A program made the translations under genes and the position numbers. DNA of 41,067 nt from Ornithinimicrobium sp. CNJ-824. GTDB taxonomy: Bacteria > Actinomycetota > Actinomycetes > Actinomycetales > Dermatophilaceae. Each line of letters begins with the position of its first letter. The stretch's first letter is position 1. Under the pieces are notes generated by a model. It saw only the letters and a list, made by a program, of their open reading frames with translations. It was not told where the DNA came from and searched no databases. This document shows, piece by piece, positions 1 through 8,680 of the stretch. The DNA lies in the NCBI RefSeq assembly GCF_001942405.1, contig NZ_MKKA01000017.1:1-41067 (forward strand), written 5' to 3'.

Positions 1-32
1 CGCGCGCCGGGCAGGGGGACCCCCGGCGCGCG
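1..32 (-). terminator. Hairpin downstream of the ylbF-fdrA-ylbE operon
   Basis: An 11-bp perfect inverted repeat, CGCGCGCCGGG at 1-11 and its complement at 22-32, lies 11 bp beyond the ylbE stop codon. The loop contains a G5/C5 run that could extend or re-pair the stem. No T-tract is visible, so intrinsic termination is inferred from stem strength and position. The structure may continue to the left of the window edge. Confidence 0.5.
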
Positions 33-43
33 ACGGAGGGGGG

Positions 44-1472
44 TCAGGCGGAGGCCGGCACCTGCTCGGCCAGGGCGGTCAGCGCCTGGACGAACACGTC
101 GGCCGGAGGGTTGACCAGGCCGGCGCGACCTGGCCGGTGCCGGCGACCTTGCCGGCCATGCCGGTGTTGATCTGCGGCAGGACGCCGGTGCGGGCGACCG
201 CGACGGCGTCGATGCCGATGGGGGCGCCGCGGAACTCCAGGATCGGGATCTGCAGCGAGGGGTGCTCGCCGAGGGTGATCTCGTACATCGTCCGGGTCGT
301 CGTCAGGGCGAAGTCGACGTCGCCGCCGACCAGCCGCACGATCGCGGGGGCGGCCGCCATGACGAAGCCGCCCATGCCGGCGGTCTCGGTGATCGCCGAG
401 TCGCCGATGTCGGGGTTGGCGTCCTCCGGGCCAAAGCTCCCGAGGAAGAGCCCCTCGGGGGTGTCCGCCGGAGCGGTGAACCAGGCGTCGCCGGTGCCGG
501 CCAGCTGGATGCCGAAGTCGGTGCCGTTGCGGGCCATCGTCACCACGACCGAGGAGCCGGGGATGTCCTTGGCCGCGGCCATCGCCAGCTTGCAGGCGGG
601 CATGACGAGGTTGAGCGCGAAGTGGTCGTTGGCGCCGACGAAGCGGCACACCTCGGCGACGTCGTCCTGGCTGCGCTCGCCGACCTGGCCGACGATGTGC
701 GGCAGCAGGTCGCGCAGGAACATCAGGGTGGCGCTGCGGTTGCGGTTGTGGCCCTCGTCGCCCATCTGCAGCATCTGCGGCAGGTAGGCCTTGACGTCGA
801 CCGGCCCGTGCCGCTCCACCGCCTCGGCGAGCACCGGCCCGAGCACGTCGCGCATCCACTCCAGCCGGGTGATGACCTCCTCGGAGTAGGCGCCGTAGCG
901 CAGCACCTTGCCCAGGCCCTCGTTGAGCGAGCAGTGGGAGACGTTGCCGTGCACCGGGTCCCGCAGCTCGAAGAGCCACATGGAGGGGGAGATGACCCCG
1001 GCCATCGGACCGACCGCGCCGCGGCTGTGGCACGGGGCGAGGGTGATGTCCGGTCCGGCGAGCTTCTCCTCGGCCTCCTCGGGGGTCGCGGCCAGCCCCT
1101 CGAAGAGCATCGCGCCGATGAGGCGCCCCGCATCGGGCCGGAGGCGCGGTCCCAGGTCAGCGGCGGACCGCTGTGCAGGAACTCGCCGGGCTTGAGGTCC
1201 AGCACCTCGCTGGCCGGGGCCACCCGCACCAGCTCGGCCTCGGCGGAGGTGATCCGCTCCAGCGCCCGGGCGTTGGCCTCGGCCAGCCGCGGGTCGGCCA
1301 GGACGGTGGCGAGGGCCTCGGCGGTGCCGTCCATCGGGGGCCGCCACTCGACCTCTCTCACGGGGACGGCCTGGTCGCGCAGCTCCTGGGCGAACAGCTC
1401 GGCGCCGGCGGTGACGACGGCGGGCTCGGTCTGCAGCAGGCCGCGCAGCGGGGTGTCGTGCGGGGTGGTCAT
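44..1472 (-). CDS. ylbE: DUF1116 protein, YlbE/AllG-like (two apparent frameshifts)
   Basis: This is a DUF1116 (YlbE) family protein, one of three partners (FdrA, YlbE, YlbF) associated in enterobacteria with oxamate carbamoyltransferase, which releases carbamoyl phosphate from an N-carbamoyl compound. The N-terminus begins MTTPHDTPLRG, starting at an ATG that overlaps the fdrA stop as ATGA. Recognisable family stretches follow: LAPCHSRGAVGPMAGVIS, QMGDEGHNRNRSAT and MARNGTDFGIQ. The frame breaks near 1122 (GCC-CTC reduced to GCCTC) and again near 126, after which the true C-terminus AGLVNPPADVF continues in another frame. Adding one base at each site gives about 476 residues, normal for the family. 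Both lesions look like single-base deletions, so I treat the gene as intact in the organism. The biochemical role here is inferred from family and neighbours. Confidence 0.82.
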
Positions 1473-2966
1473 CGGGTACCTCCGAGGTGGGCCAGGGCCG
1501 CGCGGGTGGCGGCGGCGTGGACGTGAAGATCGAGGCGCCGACGGCGGTGAGGGCCTCGGCGCAGCGCTGCAGCCCCTGCGGGTCGGACTCCGTGCCGACG
1601 AGGGAGACGACGACCGGCAGCGTCCGCCCGTCGGCCTCGGCCGCGGAGCGGGCCTGCCCGACCGCGGCGGCCAGGTCGCCCGCCGGGTCGGGGTGGGAGC
1701 CGTGGCCGAGCACGAGGTCGAGGAGCAGGACCCCGCAGGTGGGGTCGGCGCCCTGGGCCCGGATGCTCTCCAGCCGCAGCGAGGGGTCGATCATCGGGTG
1801 GGCCCGGCCCTGGGTCATCTCGTCCTCGCCGAAGTCGACGACCGCGTGGCCGGTGAGGGTGTCGTGCCCGGACACGTGCGGGGCCCCGTCGAGCGGGATG
1901 TTGGAGGCGATCGGGCCGAGGGTGTCCTCGGCGATGATCATCGCCTCGTCGGCCAGGGTCCCGCCGCAGAAGAGACCGCGCAGGTGGCCGGCCGACCCCG
2001 AGGCGCCCGAGGCCTCCCCGGCCCCCCACGACGGCCAGCTCGCCGGCACCTGCGCCCCCGCGTCGCGCAGCGTCTGCTCGGTCGCCGCGGTCAGGTCCGG
2101 GCGGCCCCGCCCGAGCGTGGCCCAGGTGACGGAAACCCCCAGGTCGCCGGCCAGCGTCTCCAGCTCGCCGACGGCCTCCTCGGCCGCCGGCTTGGACACG
2201 ATGACCACGTGCTCGGTGGCCTCGTCGCCCGCCAGCGCGCGCAGCGCCTGCCTGGCCGACCGGCCGCCGACCTCGGCCGACAGGTCGCGCCCGCCGAGGC
2301 CGAGGCAGTGGCTGATCCCCTCGCCGGCGAGGTCGAGCAGCGACATGACCTGCTGGGCCCCGGTGCCGGAGGCGGCGACCATGCCGATCCGCCCGGGTCG
2401 CACGACGTTGGCGAAGCCGAGCGCGGCCCCGTTGACGACGGCCGTGCCGCAGTCGGGGCCCATGACGAGCACGTCGCGGGCGGCCGCGGCGTCCTTGAGC
2501 GCGATCTCTTCCTCGAGGGGCACGTTGTCGCTGAAGAGCATCACCGACAGGCCGGCGTTCACCGCGTCCATGGCGTCGAGGGCGGCGTACTTCCCGGGCG
2601 TGCTCACCAGCGCGATCCCGGCCGAGCCGCGCCGGGCGGCCGAGCCGACCGTGCGCGGGGCGACCTCGGTGGTCGAGCCCTGGGCGCGGGAGCGGTCGTG
2701 CAGCTCGGCCAGCACGGCGGTCAGCATGTCCTGGCCTGCGGCGACGGCGGTCTCGTCGTCCCCGCGCAGGGCCACGACCAGGTCGTTCGGGCCGGCCTCG
2801 GCGGGGACGTCGAAGCCGACGTCGCGCATGAGCCCCAGGTTGAGCTCGGTGCCCATGCCGATGAGCGCGTCCTGCACGCCGGGTGCCGTGCGCACCCGCT
2901 GGGACACCTGCATCAGGGTCACGGATCGTGGTAGACACCACGACGGATCTCGACCGAATCAGTCAC
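1469..2966 (-). CDS. fdrA: FdrA-family acyl-CoA-synthetase-like protein (two apparent frameshifts)
   Basis: FdrA belongs to the succinyl-CoA synthetase/ATP-citrate lyase superfamily. In E. coli it sits with ylbE, ylbF and a carbamate kinase in the allantoin region and is tied to oxamate carbamoyltransferase. Visible family features are the early TLMQVSQRV, a Rossmann-like IALVSTPGKYAALDA, the VMGPDCGTAVVNG loop, the GLGGRDLSAEVGG loop and LPVVVSLVGTESDPQGL near the C-terminus. I place the start at GTG 2966-2964 (VTDSVEIRRGVYHD), because it has a GAGAGGAA ribosome site and overlaps the upstream stop as GTGA. This requires one missing base near 2925. A second missing base near 1520 restores the family C-terminal HAAATRAALAHLG and a stop that overlaps the ylbE start. 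The repaired length is about 499 residues. Confidence 0.85.
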
Positions 2967-3921
2967 GACGTTCCTCTCGGAGGTCCGTCCGCCGGGGCGG
3001 CGGCCGGGTCTGGGATGGGCAGGGGGGTATGACGTGGGGCCAGCACCGCGGCCAGCCCCAGCAGGAGGGCGGCGCCGGAGGTGTGGCCGACGGCGGCCAC
3101 CTCGACGGCCAGGGCGGCCTGCTCGTGCTCGCCGGCCCCGGCGTGCCAGGTGCGCAGCAGCGCGACGAGGGGCGGGACGGCATACCCGGCGGCGGCGTGG
3201 CGCAGCAGGGTCGCCGACAGCGCGGTGGTGCGGCCCAGGAGGGGGGTGACCTCGCGGTCGAGGGCGGCGCGGGCCTGCTCGCCGCCGGTGGCGCGCAGGC
3301 CGAGCAGCACCCCGCAGAGCACGTCGTCGCCGGCTGGCGTCAGGCCGGGTCCGAGCCCGACGAGGCGGCCGGCGGGGGAGGGGCTGGGCGTGGGGCGACC
3401 GGCTGGGTGGCCGTCGTCGGCGCCCGGCCCAGGTCGGCGACGAGCCCGGTGGCCAGGTCGGCCAGCACGGGCCCGAGGTCGTCCTCGATGCGCGTGCGGC
3501 CGGCGATCGCGGCCAGGGCGGTGGCGCGGGCGTCGGGGGACAGGTCGGCCGACGGCACCCGCTGCGGGCGCCAGGTCCGGCGGACGACGAGCCCGCCGGC
3601 GCGCGCCACCACCTGGCCGTGCCCTACGCTCACCTCGTCGCCGACCGTCAACTCCAGGACGTCGAGATGGGCCCGGTCGGCGACCCGCAGGCCGCCCGGC
3701 AGCGCCAGCGCCTCGGGGGCCAGCAGCGGCAGGACGTCCTGGCCGCGCCGCAGGTAGACGGCCACGTCGAAGACCGCGACCACTTGGGCCGGGCCGGGGG
3801 TGCCGTGCAGCCAGGCGGGCGCGAGGGTCGATGCCGCGGCCGGGCGCAGGGTCGCCGCAGCGGCCGAGCGGACGGTCCGTCCCGGCCGGGCGAGGGGCGC
3901 GACGGCGCTGGCGGTCGGCAT
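2963..3921 (-). CDS. ylbF: DUF2877 protein, YlbF/AllH-like (one apparent frameshift)
   Basis: This is a DUF2877 family protein, third partner of FdrA and YlbE. The start is taken as ATG 3921-3919 (MPTASAVAPLARPG), with a GTG nine codons upstream as an alternative. The N-terminal two thirds contain AVYLRRGQDVLPLLAPEALALPGGLRV. The diagnostic motif LVGLGPGLTPAGDDVLCG is read in the next frame after a break near 3376, inside a C-rich run, where one extra base rejoins the halves. The repaired protein is about 319 residues. Its stop overlaps the fdrA GTG start by 4 bp, so the three genes are probably translationally coupled. No reaction is proven for DUF2877 alone; a role as a subunit of a carbamoyl-transfer complex is inferred from its constant association with fdrA and ylbE. 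Confidence 0.8.
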
Positions 3922-3983
3922 TGCGCCACAGTATTCAGCGGGCGGCACTTGCGGTGCCGGTCAGAAATGACAACGATCCGGGC
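3922..3983. promoter_or_regulatory. Divergent promoter region between ylbF and the PucR-type regulator
   Basis: This 62-bp gap must carry promoters for both the minus-strand ylbF operon and the plus-strand regulator. An imperfect-centre palindrome, GTCA-GAAA-TGAC, sits at 3960-3971, 12 bp before the regulator ATG, and is a candidate operator for autoregulation. On the minus strand the hexamer TACTGT ends six bases before the ylbF ATG, a layout compatible with a leaderless transcript. No convincing -35 boxes and no strong ribosome site for the regulator were seen. Confidence 0.4.
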
Positions 3984-5642
3984 ATGGATCGTCAACTCTC
4001 GCCCGTGCCGCCGTCCCCTGGGCCCTCGGGCATGTCGGTCCACGAGGTGCTCGCCCTGCCGGTCATGCAGGGGGCGAAGCTGCTGGCCGGTGGCGACGGC
4101 CTCGACCGGGTCGTCGGCAGCGTCAACGTCATGGAGGTCCCCGACGTGCTGCCCTGGGTGCGGCAGCGGGAGCTGCTCCTGACGACCGGATACCCGCTGC
4201 GGGCCCACGTCGAGTCGGACATGGCGCAGTGGATCGGCGACCTCGACGACCACGGGCTGGCCGGGCTGGCGATCAAGCTGGCGCGCTACGTCGACGAGCT
4301 GCCGGCCGAGGCGCTCGCGGAGGCCGACCGGCGCAGCTTCCCGGTGGTGACCATCCCCGACGGCCTCGGCTTCGACGACGTCATCAACCAGGTGCTCACC
4401 ATCGTCATCAACCGGCGGGCCGACACCCTCGCCCGGGCCGAGCAGGTGCTGCAGGACCTCGTCGGCGTCGTCATCGAGGGCGGCGACCTCGACCAGGTCT
4501 GCCAGGGGGTCGTGCGCCACCTGGCCCGGACGGCGCTGGTGACGACGATGGACGGCCGGGTGCTCGCCCACGCCGGCGACCTGCCCGCCCGGTGGGCCGA
4601 CCTGCCCGGGTTCGACCCGACCGGCCGCTTCGTCGTCGAGACCGAGGTGCCGGGGGTCTCGGTCGACTTCGACGGGGTCCACCGGCTGGTGGCCCGGGTC
4701 ACCGGCGGCCGGGCCGACCTGGGCCGGCTCGTCCTGCTGCGCGAGGACCCGTTCACCGCCGAGGACAACCACGTCGTCGGGCAGGCCACGACCGCGGCCG
4801 CCCTGGCGATCACCAAGCAGCAGGCCGTCGCGGCCGTGGAGGGCAAGTACCGCGCCGACTTCCTGCGCGATGCGCTCCTCGGCCGGGCCGGGGACGCCGA
4901 GCGGGTCGCGGCCCACGCCGCCGAGCTGGGCTGGGACCTGCGCCGCCCCCTGGCCGTCGTCGTCGCCGAGGCCGAGGAGGCGCCCGACGACGACCCCGTC
5001 TCACGCACGCTGCCCGAACGCTTCCGGGCCGCCTGGGAGCGGGTGGCCGGCGCCGACGACGAGACGGCCGCCGTGGCCGGTTTCAGCCAGGAGGTCGTCG
5101 TGCTCCTGGGGGTGCCCGAGGAGCTGGACCCCGCCGGCGTCACCGAACGCGTCCGGCTCATGGCCGCCCAGGTCCACGGCCGGGGCGGCGGCGGGCGCCG
5201 GGCGTTCGCCACCGGCGTCTCGCGCACGATCACCGGCCTGGACGACCTGCCCCGGGCCTACGCCGAGGCGCGCAAGGCCGTCCAGGTGGGCCGCCGGCTG
5301 CACGGCGCCCGGGCGATCACCCACTTCGACGCCCTCGGTGTCTTCCGGCTGCTGTCGCAGGTGGAGGACCGGACCGAGCTGGCCAGCTTCGTCGCCGAGA
5401 CGCTCGGTCCGCTGGCCGACGACCGGTCCGAGGACGCCGAGGACCTGCGCACGACCCTGACCGTGCTCCTGGACAACAACCTCAACGTCGCCTCGACCGC
5501 CCGGGCGCTGCACTTCCACTACAACTCGCTGCGCTACCGGATCGGCAAGCTGGAGCGGATGCTGGGCCCGTTCACCACCGACCCCCGGCTGCGGTTCGCC
5601 ATCATGCTGGCCCTGCAGGCCCGCCAGCTCGACCACCACTGA
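3984..5642 (+). CDS. PucR-family transcriptional regulator
   Basis: This is a PucR-type DNA-binding regulator, a family that controls purine, allantoin and other nitrogen-heterocycle genes. The N-terminal PucR sensor domain (about residues 20-140) reads VHEVLALPVMQGAKLLAGG and VGSVNVMEVPDVLPWVRQRELLLTTGY, split here for length. A middle GGDEF-like domain covers roughly 290-440. The C-terminal PucR helix-turn-helix at about 490-548 contains LLDNNLNVASTARALHFHYN and SLRYRIGKLERMLG. The length of 552 residues is normal. ATG 4032 is an equally possible start and gives 536 residues; neither has a clear ribosome site. The position between the divergent fdrA operon and the permease/hydroxylase genes suggests it controls both and responds to the pathway substrate, which is inference. 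The frame is intact. Confidence 0.9.
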   Translation: MDRQLSPVPPSPGPSGMSVHEVLALPVMQGAKLLAGGDGLDRVVGSVNVMEVPDVLPWVRQRELLLTTGYPLRAHVESDMAQWIGDLDDHGLAGLAIKLARYVDELPAEALAEADRRSFPVVTIPDGLGFDDVINQVLTIVINRRADTLARAEQVLQDLVGVVIEGGDLDQVCQGVVRHLARTALVTTMDGRVLAHAGDLPARWADLPGFDPTGRFVVETEVPGVSVDFDGVHRLVARVTGGRADLGRLVLLREDPFTAEDNHVVGQATTAAALAITKQQAVAAVEGKYRADFLRDALLGRAGDAERVAAHAAELGWDLRRPLAVVVAEAEEAPDDDPVSRTLPERFRAAWERVAGADDETAAVAGFSQEVVVLLGVPEELDPAGVTERVRLMAAQVHGRGGGGRRAFATGVSRTITGLDDLPRAYAEARKAVQVGRRLHGARAITHFDALGVFRLLSQVEDRTELASFVAETLGPLADDRSEDAEDLRTTLTVLLDNNLNVASTARALHFHYNSLRYRIGKLERMLGPFTTDPRLRFAIMLALQARQLDHH

Positions 5643-5833
5643 GCGGAGCGGGCCGGAGGTGTCGGCGCGGCCGCCCGGCGGTTCGCCCGACGAGTTGTGG
5701 CCCCGGGAGGGGCTCGAAGCGGTCAGGCGAGAGGACGGCCAGGCCGGGCGGCCGGTCGGCGGGCCCGCAGGTGAGTGCAGCAGCACCCCACGCCACCACC
5801 CCGCGGCGCGGCGGGCAGGCGCGGCATACCCCC

Positions 5834-5852
5834 TCGGGCAGACTGTGCCCGA
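5834..5852 (+). terminator. Short hairpin after the PucR-type regulator gene
   Basis: TCGGGCA at 5834-5840 pairs perfectly with TGCCCGA at 5846-5852 around a 5-base loop. It is also nested in a wider CCTCGGG/CCCGAGG pair. It lies 191 bp after the regulator stop and upstream of the permease promoter, so it could end regulator transcription. There is no T-run. The rest of 5643-5833 holds no gene or motif that I can support, only an octamer GGCATACC at 5823-5830. Confidence 0.35.
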
Positions 5853-5869
5853 CGGGACCCGAGGCAGAC

Positions 5870-5945
5870 GTCACAGTGTGCCGATTCACCGGAACCTCGA
5901 GCGGGCCTAGTGTCGTGCGTCACAGAGGCGTGCTCACCGGTGAGC
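5870..5945 (+). promoter_or_regulatory. Promoter with repeated and palindromic operator-like sites upstream of the permease gene
   Basis: A -35-like TTCACC (5885-5890) is separated by exactly 17 bp from a -10-like TAGTGT (5908-5913). Two half-sites, GTCACAG and TCACCGG, occur twice with 8- or 9-bp spacers, at 5870-5892 and 5919-5940. The second copy runs into a perfect 14-bp palindrome, GCTCACCGGTGAGC, at 5932-5945, just after the predicted transcription start. A regulator bound there could block or tune transcription; the neighbouring PucR-type protein is the obvious candidate. The predicted 5' leader is about 65 bases. Confidence 0.5.
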
Positions 5946-5985
5946 CCGGTGGCCCGTGACCCGCCTCACGGACGAAGGAGTGGCA

Positions 5986-7533
5986 GTGTCGGCATTCGGT
6001 TGGAAGCTTCACGGGGACGGCAGCACCCCGGCGCCGGGGGCGGTCGTCGCCCCCGACGAGCGGTTGAGCTGGCCCAAGACGATCGGTCTCGGGGCCCAGC
6101 ACGTGGTGGCGATGTTCGGCGCCACCTTCGTGTTCCCGCTGATCATGGGCCTGAACCCGCAGCTGGCGATCATGATGAGCGGCATCGCGACCATCGCGTT
6201 CCTGCTCATCGTCCAGGGCAAGGTGCCCTCCTACCTGGGCACCTCCGCGGCGTTCGTCGGTGGTGTCGCGGCCGTGATGGCCCAGGGCGGCACGCCGCAG
6301 CAGGTCACCGGCGCCATCCTCGTGGCCGGCGTCGTGCTGACGATCACCGGTGTCTTCATCCACTTCGTCGGCGCCGCCACGCTGACCAAGGTCCTGCCAC
6401 CGGTCGTCACCGGCGCGGTCGTCATGCTCATCGGCTTCAACCTGGCGCCCGTCGTGGCCGACATCTACTGGCCGCAGGACCAGTGGATCGCGCTCGCGAC
6501 GATGGTCGTCACCATCCTGCTGGCCACCGTGCTGCCCGGGTTCTGGGGCCGCGTCTCGGTCCTGCTCGGGCTGATCTTCGGCTACGTCGCCTCCTGGCTG
6601 GCCGACGTCCTCACCGGCCCGATCACCGCCTACAACGCCAATACCGGCGAGGTCGACACGCACGACCGCGTCAACTGGGACGGCGTCGTCTCCGCCCCCT
6701 GGTTCGGCCTCCCGCCGGCCACGGACAACGCCGCCGGCGTCGTCGGCTGGCACCTGCCCGACATCCAGCTGACCTTCGTGCTGCTGATGATCCCGGCCGT
6801 CGTCGCCCTCGTCGCCGAGAACGTCGGCCACGTCAAGGCGGTCGCCGAGATGACCGGGCACGACCTCGACCCGGTCATGGGCCGGGCGGTCGCCGCCGAC
6901 GGCATCGGCACCATGCTGGCGACCTCCGTCGGTGGCTCGCCGACCACCACCTACGCCGAGAACATCGGCGTCATGGCCTCCACCCGGGTCTACTCGACCG
7001 CGGCCTACTACGTCGCGGCCCTGGTCGCGATCCTCTTCGGCCTCTCGCCCAAGTTCGGCGCGCTCGTCTCGGCCGTCCCCGGCGGCGTGCTCGGCGGGAT
7101 CACCGTGGTCCTCTACGGCATGATCGGCCTGCTCGGGGCGAAGATCTGGGTGGAGAACCGGGTCGACTTCTCCAAGCCGGTCAACCTGGTCCCCGTCGCG
7201 GCCGGCATCATCATCGCCATCGGCGACACCTCGCTGAGCATCGGCGACTCGTTCGCCCTGGCCGGCATCGCCTTCGGCACCATCGTGACCATCGCGGCCT
7301 ACCACCTCGTCCGCGCCCTCATGCCAGCCTCGATGCGGGACGACCAGCTGGGCACCGCGACCTTCGCCGACCCGCCCGGCAACCAGAACCTGGAGAACCT
7401 CGGCCTGGCCGACGACTACGGGCTCTACGGCCACCGCATCCTGGGCCGCACCTCCGAGGGGCACCTCATCGTGGAGGACCGGCCCACGACCGAGGTCGAC
7501 CCGCTGGACGGCGACCAGTCCTCGGGCCGCTGA
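5986..7533 (+). CDS. NCS2-family nucleobase permease, UraA-like signature
   Basis: This is an NCS2 (nucleobase:cation symporter-2) inner-membrane permease importing a nucleobase or similar N-heterocycle with protons. About 12-14 hydrophobic segments span residues 30-460. The two substrate-site motifs are visible: AENVGH around 277-282 and TTTYAENIGVMASTRVYS around 320-337. Both resemble the uracil (UraA/RutG) branch more than the QNNG-type xanthine branch, so a pyrimidine-like substrate is favoured. I choose GTG 5986 as start because GAAGGAG lies five bases upstream; an in-frame GTG at 5956 is possible but lacks such a site. The 515-residue length is slightly above average, with a polar C-terminal tail of about 70 residues. 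The gene is first in the plus-strand catabolic run. Confidence 0.88.
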   Translation: MSAFGWKLHGDGSTPAPGAVVAPDERLSWPKTIGLGAQHVVAMFGATFVFPLIMGLNPQLAIMMSGIATIAFLLIVQGKVPSYLGTSAAFVGGVAAVMAQGGTPQQVTGAILVAGVVLTITGVFIHFVGAATLTKVLPPVVTGAVVMLIGFNLAPVVADIYWPQDQWIALATMVVTILLATVLPGFWGRVSVLLGLIFGYVASWLADVLTGPITAYNANTGEVDTHDRVNWDGVVSAPWFGLPPATDNAAGVVGWHLPDIQLTFVLLMIPAVVALVAENVGHVKAVAEMTGHDLDPVMGRAVAADGIGTMLATSVGGSPTTTYAENIGVMASTRVYSTAAYYVAALVAILFGLSPKFGALVSAVPGGVLGGITVVLYGMIGLLGAKIWVENRVDFSKPVNLVPVAAGIIIAIGDTSLSIGDSFALAGIAFGTIVTIAAYHLVRALMPASMRDDQLGTATFADPPGNQNLENLGLADDYGLYGHRILGRTSEGHLIVEDRPTTEVDPLDGDQSSGR

Positions 7534-7540
7534 CCCGCCC

Positions 7541-7573
7541 GGGCCGGGTGTCCTGCTCGGGGGCACCCGGCCC
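7541..7573 (+). terminator. Candidate hairpin terminator after the permease gene
   Basis: GGGCCGGGTG at 7541-7550 and its exact complement CACCCGGCCC at 7564-7573 form a 10-bp stem with a 13-base loop. It starts 7 bp after the permease stop. There is no U-tract, so it may slow or attenuate transcription rather than terminate it fully. Confidence 0.5.
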
Positions 7574-7585
7574 GCGCCACCGACG

Positions 7586-7674
7586 GGGTATGCGGTCGCG
7601 CCACCGGGTCGGCGGCGTGCCCGGTCGTGGGACCCGGGGGGTGCGCCCGCCCGGCCCGGCGCGACCGCATACCC
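7586..7674. repeat. Long 17-bp inverted repeat in the permease-hydroxylase gap
   Basis: GGGTATGCGGTCGCGCC at 7586-7602 is repeated as its perfect complement at 7658-7674. The 55-base loop contains a nested CCGGGTC/GACCCGG pair. The arms carry a variant of the GGTATGCC octamer that is frequent in this window and the 9-mer GGTCGCGCC, which also forms the arms of the hairpin at 12464-12509. Its role may be attenuation, RNA processing between permease and hydroxylase genes, or a protein-binding site; none can be chosen from sequence. Confidence 0.6.
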
Positions 7675-7750
7675 TCCGTTCCTCCCGGCACCGACCCCGA
7701 GCAGCGCACCACCGACCCAGACCCCGCACCCCAGGACAGGTGATCGACCG

Positions 7751-8680
7751 ATGAAACCGGCCCCCTTCGGCTACCACGCGCCGGCCGACCTCGACGAGGC
7801 CCTGGCCCTGCTGGCAGAGCTGGGCCCGGACGCCAAGGTGCTCGCCGGCGGGCAGTCGCTGGTCCCCGTGCTCAACATGCGGCTGGCCAACCCGGCCCAC
7901 CTCGTCGACCTCAACCGGGTGCCCGGGCTGGACCACGTCACCGTCGAGGACGACGCCGTGGTCGTCGGGGCGCTCGTGCGGCACGCGGCGCTGCTGTCGC
8001 ACTCGGCCGCCCGCACCGCCCAGCCGCTGCTGCGGCAGGCGCTGCGCTGGGTGGCCCACCCCGCCATCCGCAACCGCGGCACGACCGTCGGCTCGATCGT
8101 GCACGCCGACCCCTCCGGGGAGATGCCGGCGATCCTCGCCGTGACCGACGGGTCGGTCCGGCTGCGCTCGGCCCGCGGGGAGCGGGTCGTGCCGGCGTCG
8201 GAGTTCTTCGTCGGGCCCATGGAGTCGTGCGTGGCCGACGACGAGATCGCCGTCGAGGCCCGCTTCGGCCGGTTCCCCACGGGGACGCGCACCGGGTTCA
8301 CCGAGATCGCCCGGCGGCACGGCGACTACGCCCTCGCCGGCGTGGCCCTGGCCGTGCAGGTCGAGGAGGCCGGTGACGCGGGCTCGTCGGACGCCACCGG
8401 CGGGGGGCGCATCCGCTCGGCCCGCGCCGGCTACGTCTCGGTCAGCGAGGTCCCCGGCGTCCTCGACCTCACCCCCGTCCTCGGCGGCGCGTCGCTCGAC
8501 GACGTCCGCGACCAGCGGCTGGCCGACGCCGTCGCCGAAGCCGTCGCCGCCCACGTCGACCCGGTCGACGACATCCACGCCTCGGCCGACTACCGGCGTC
8601 ACCTCGCCGTCGTCCAGACCCAGCGGCTGCTGTCCTCCCTGACGGGCGCGGCCGCCCCCGACCAGGAGGTCAGCGCATGA
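7751..8680 (+). CDS. Molybdenum hydroxylase FAD-binding subunit (CoxM-like)
   Basis: This is the medium, FAD-binding subunit of a xanthine dehydrogenase/CO dehydrogenase family molybdenum hydroxylase, passing electrons from the iron-sulfur subunit to the final acceptor. The N-terminal FAD domain (PCMH type) shows AGGQSLVPVLNMRL at about 32-45 and RNRGTTVGSIVHADPSGE at about 111-128. The C-terminal CO_deh_flav_C domain follows from about 175. The 309-residue length is typical apart from a short low-complexity insert near 212-225. The ATG start is preceded by AGGTGA at a suitable distance. The stop overlaps the next gene as ATGA, indicating a coupled operon with the iron-sulfur and Mo subunits. 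The substrate is not determined by this subunit. Confidence 0.92.
   Translation: MKPAPFGYHAPADLDEALALLAELGPDAKVLAGGQSLVPVLNMRLANPAHLVDLNRVPGLDHVTVEDDAVVVGALVRHAALLSHSAARTAQPLLRQALRWVAHPAIRNRGTTVGSIVHADPSGEMPAILAVTDGSVRLRSARGERVVPASEFFVGPMESCVADDEIAVEARFGRFPTGTRTGFTEIARRHGDYALAGVALAVQVEEAGDAGSSDATGGGRIRSARAGYVSVSEVPGVLDLTPVLGGASLDDVRDQRLADAVAEAVAAHVDPVDDIHASADYRRHLAVVQTQRLLSSLTGAAAPDQEVSA

Noticed and set aside
262..2934. Very long plus-strand open frame opposite fdrA and ylbE
   Set aside because: It has Arg/Gly/Pro/Ala-rich low-complexity translation without family motifs, and lies antisense to recognisable proteins. Such frames are usual shadows in very G+C-rich DNA.
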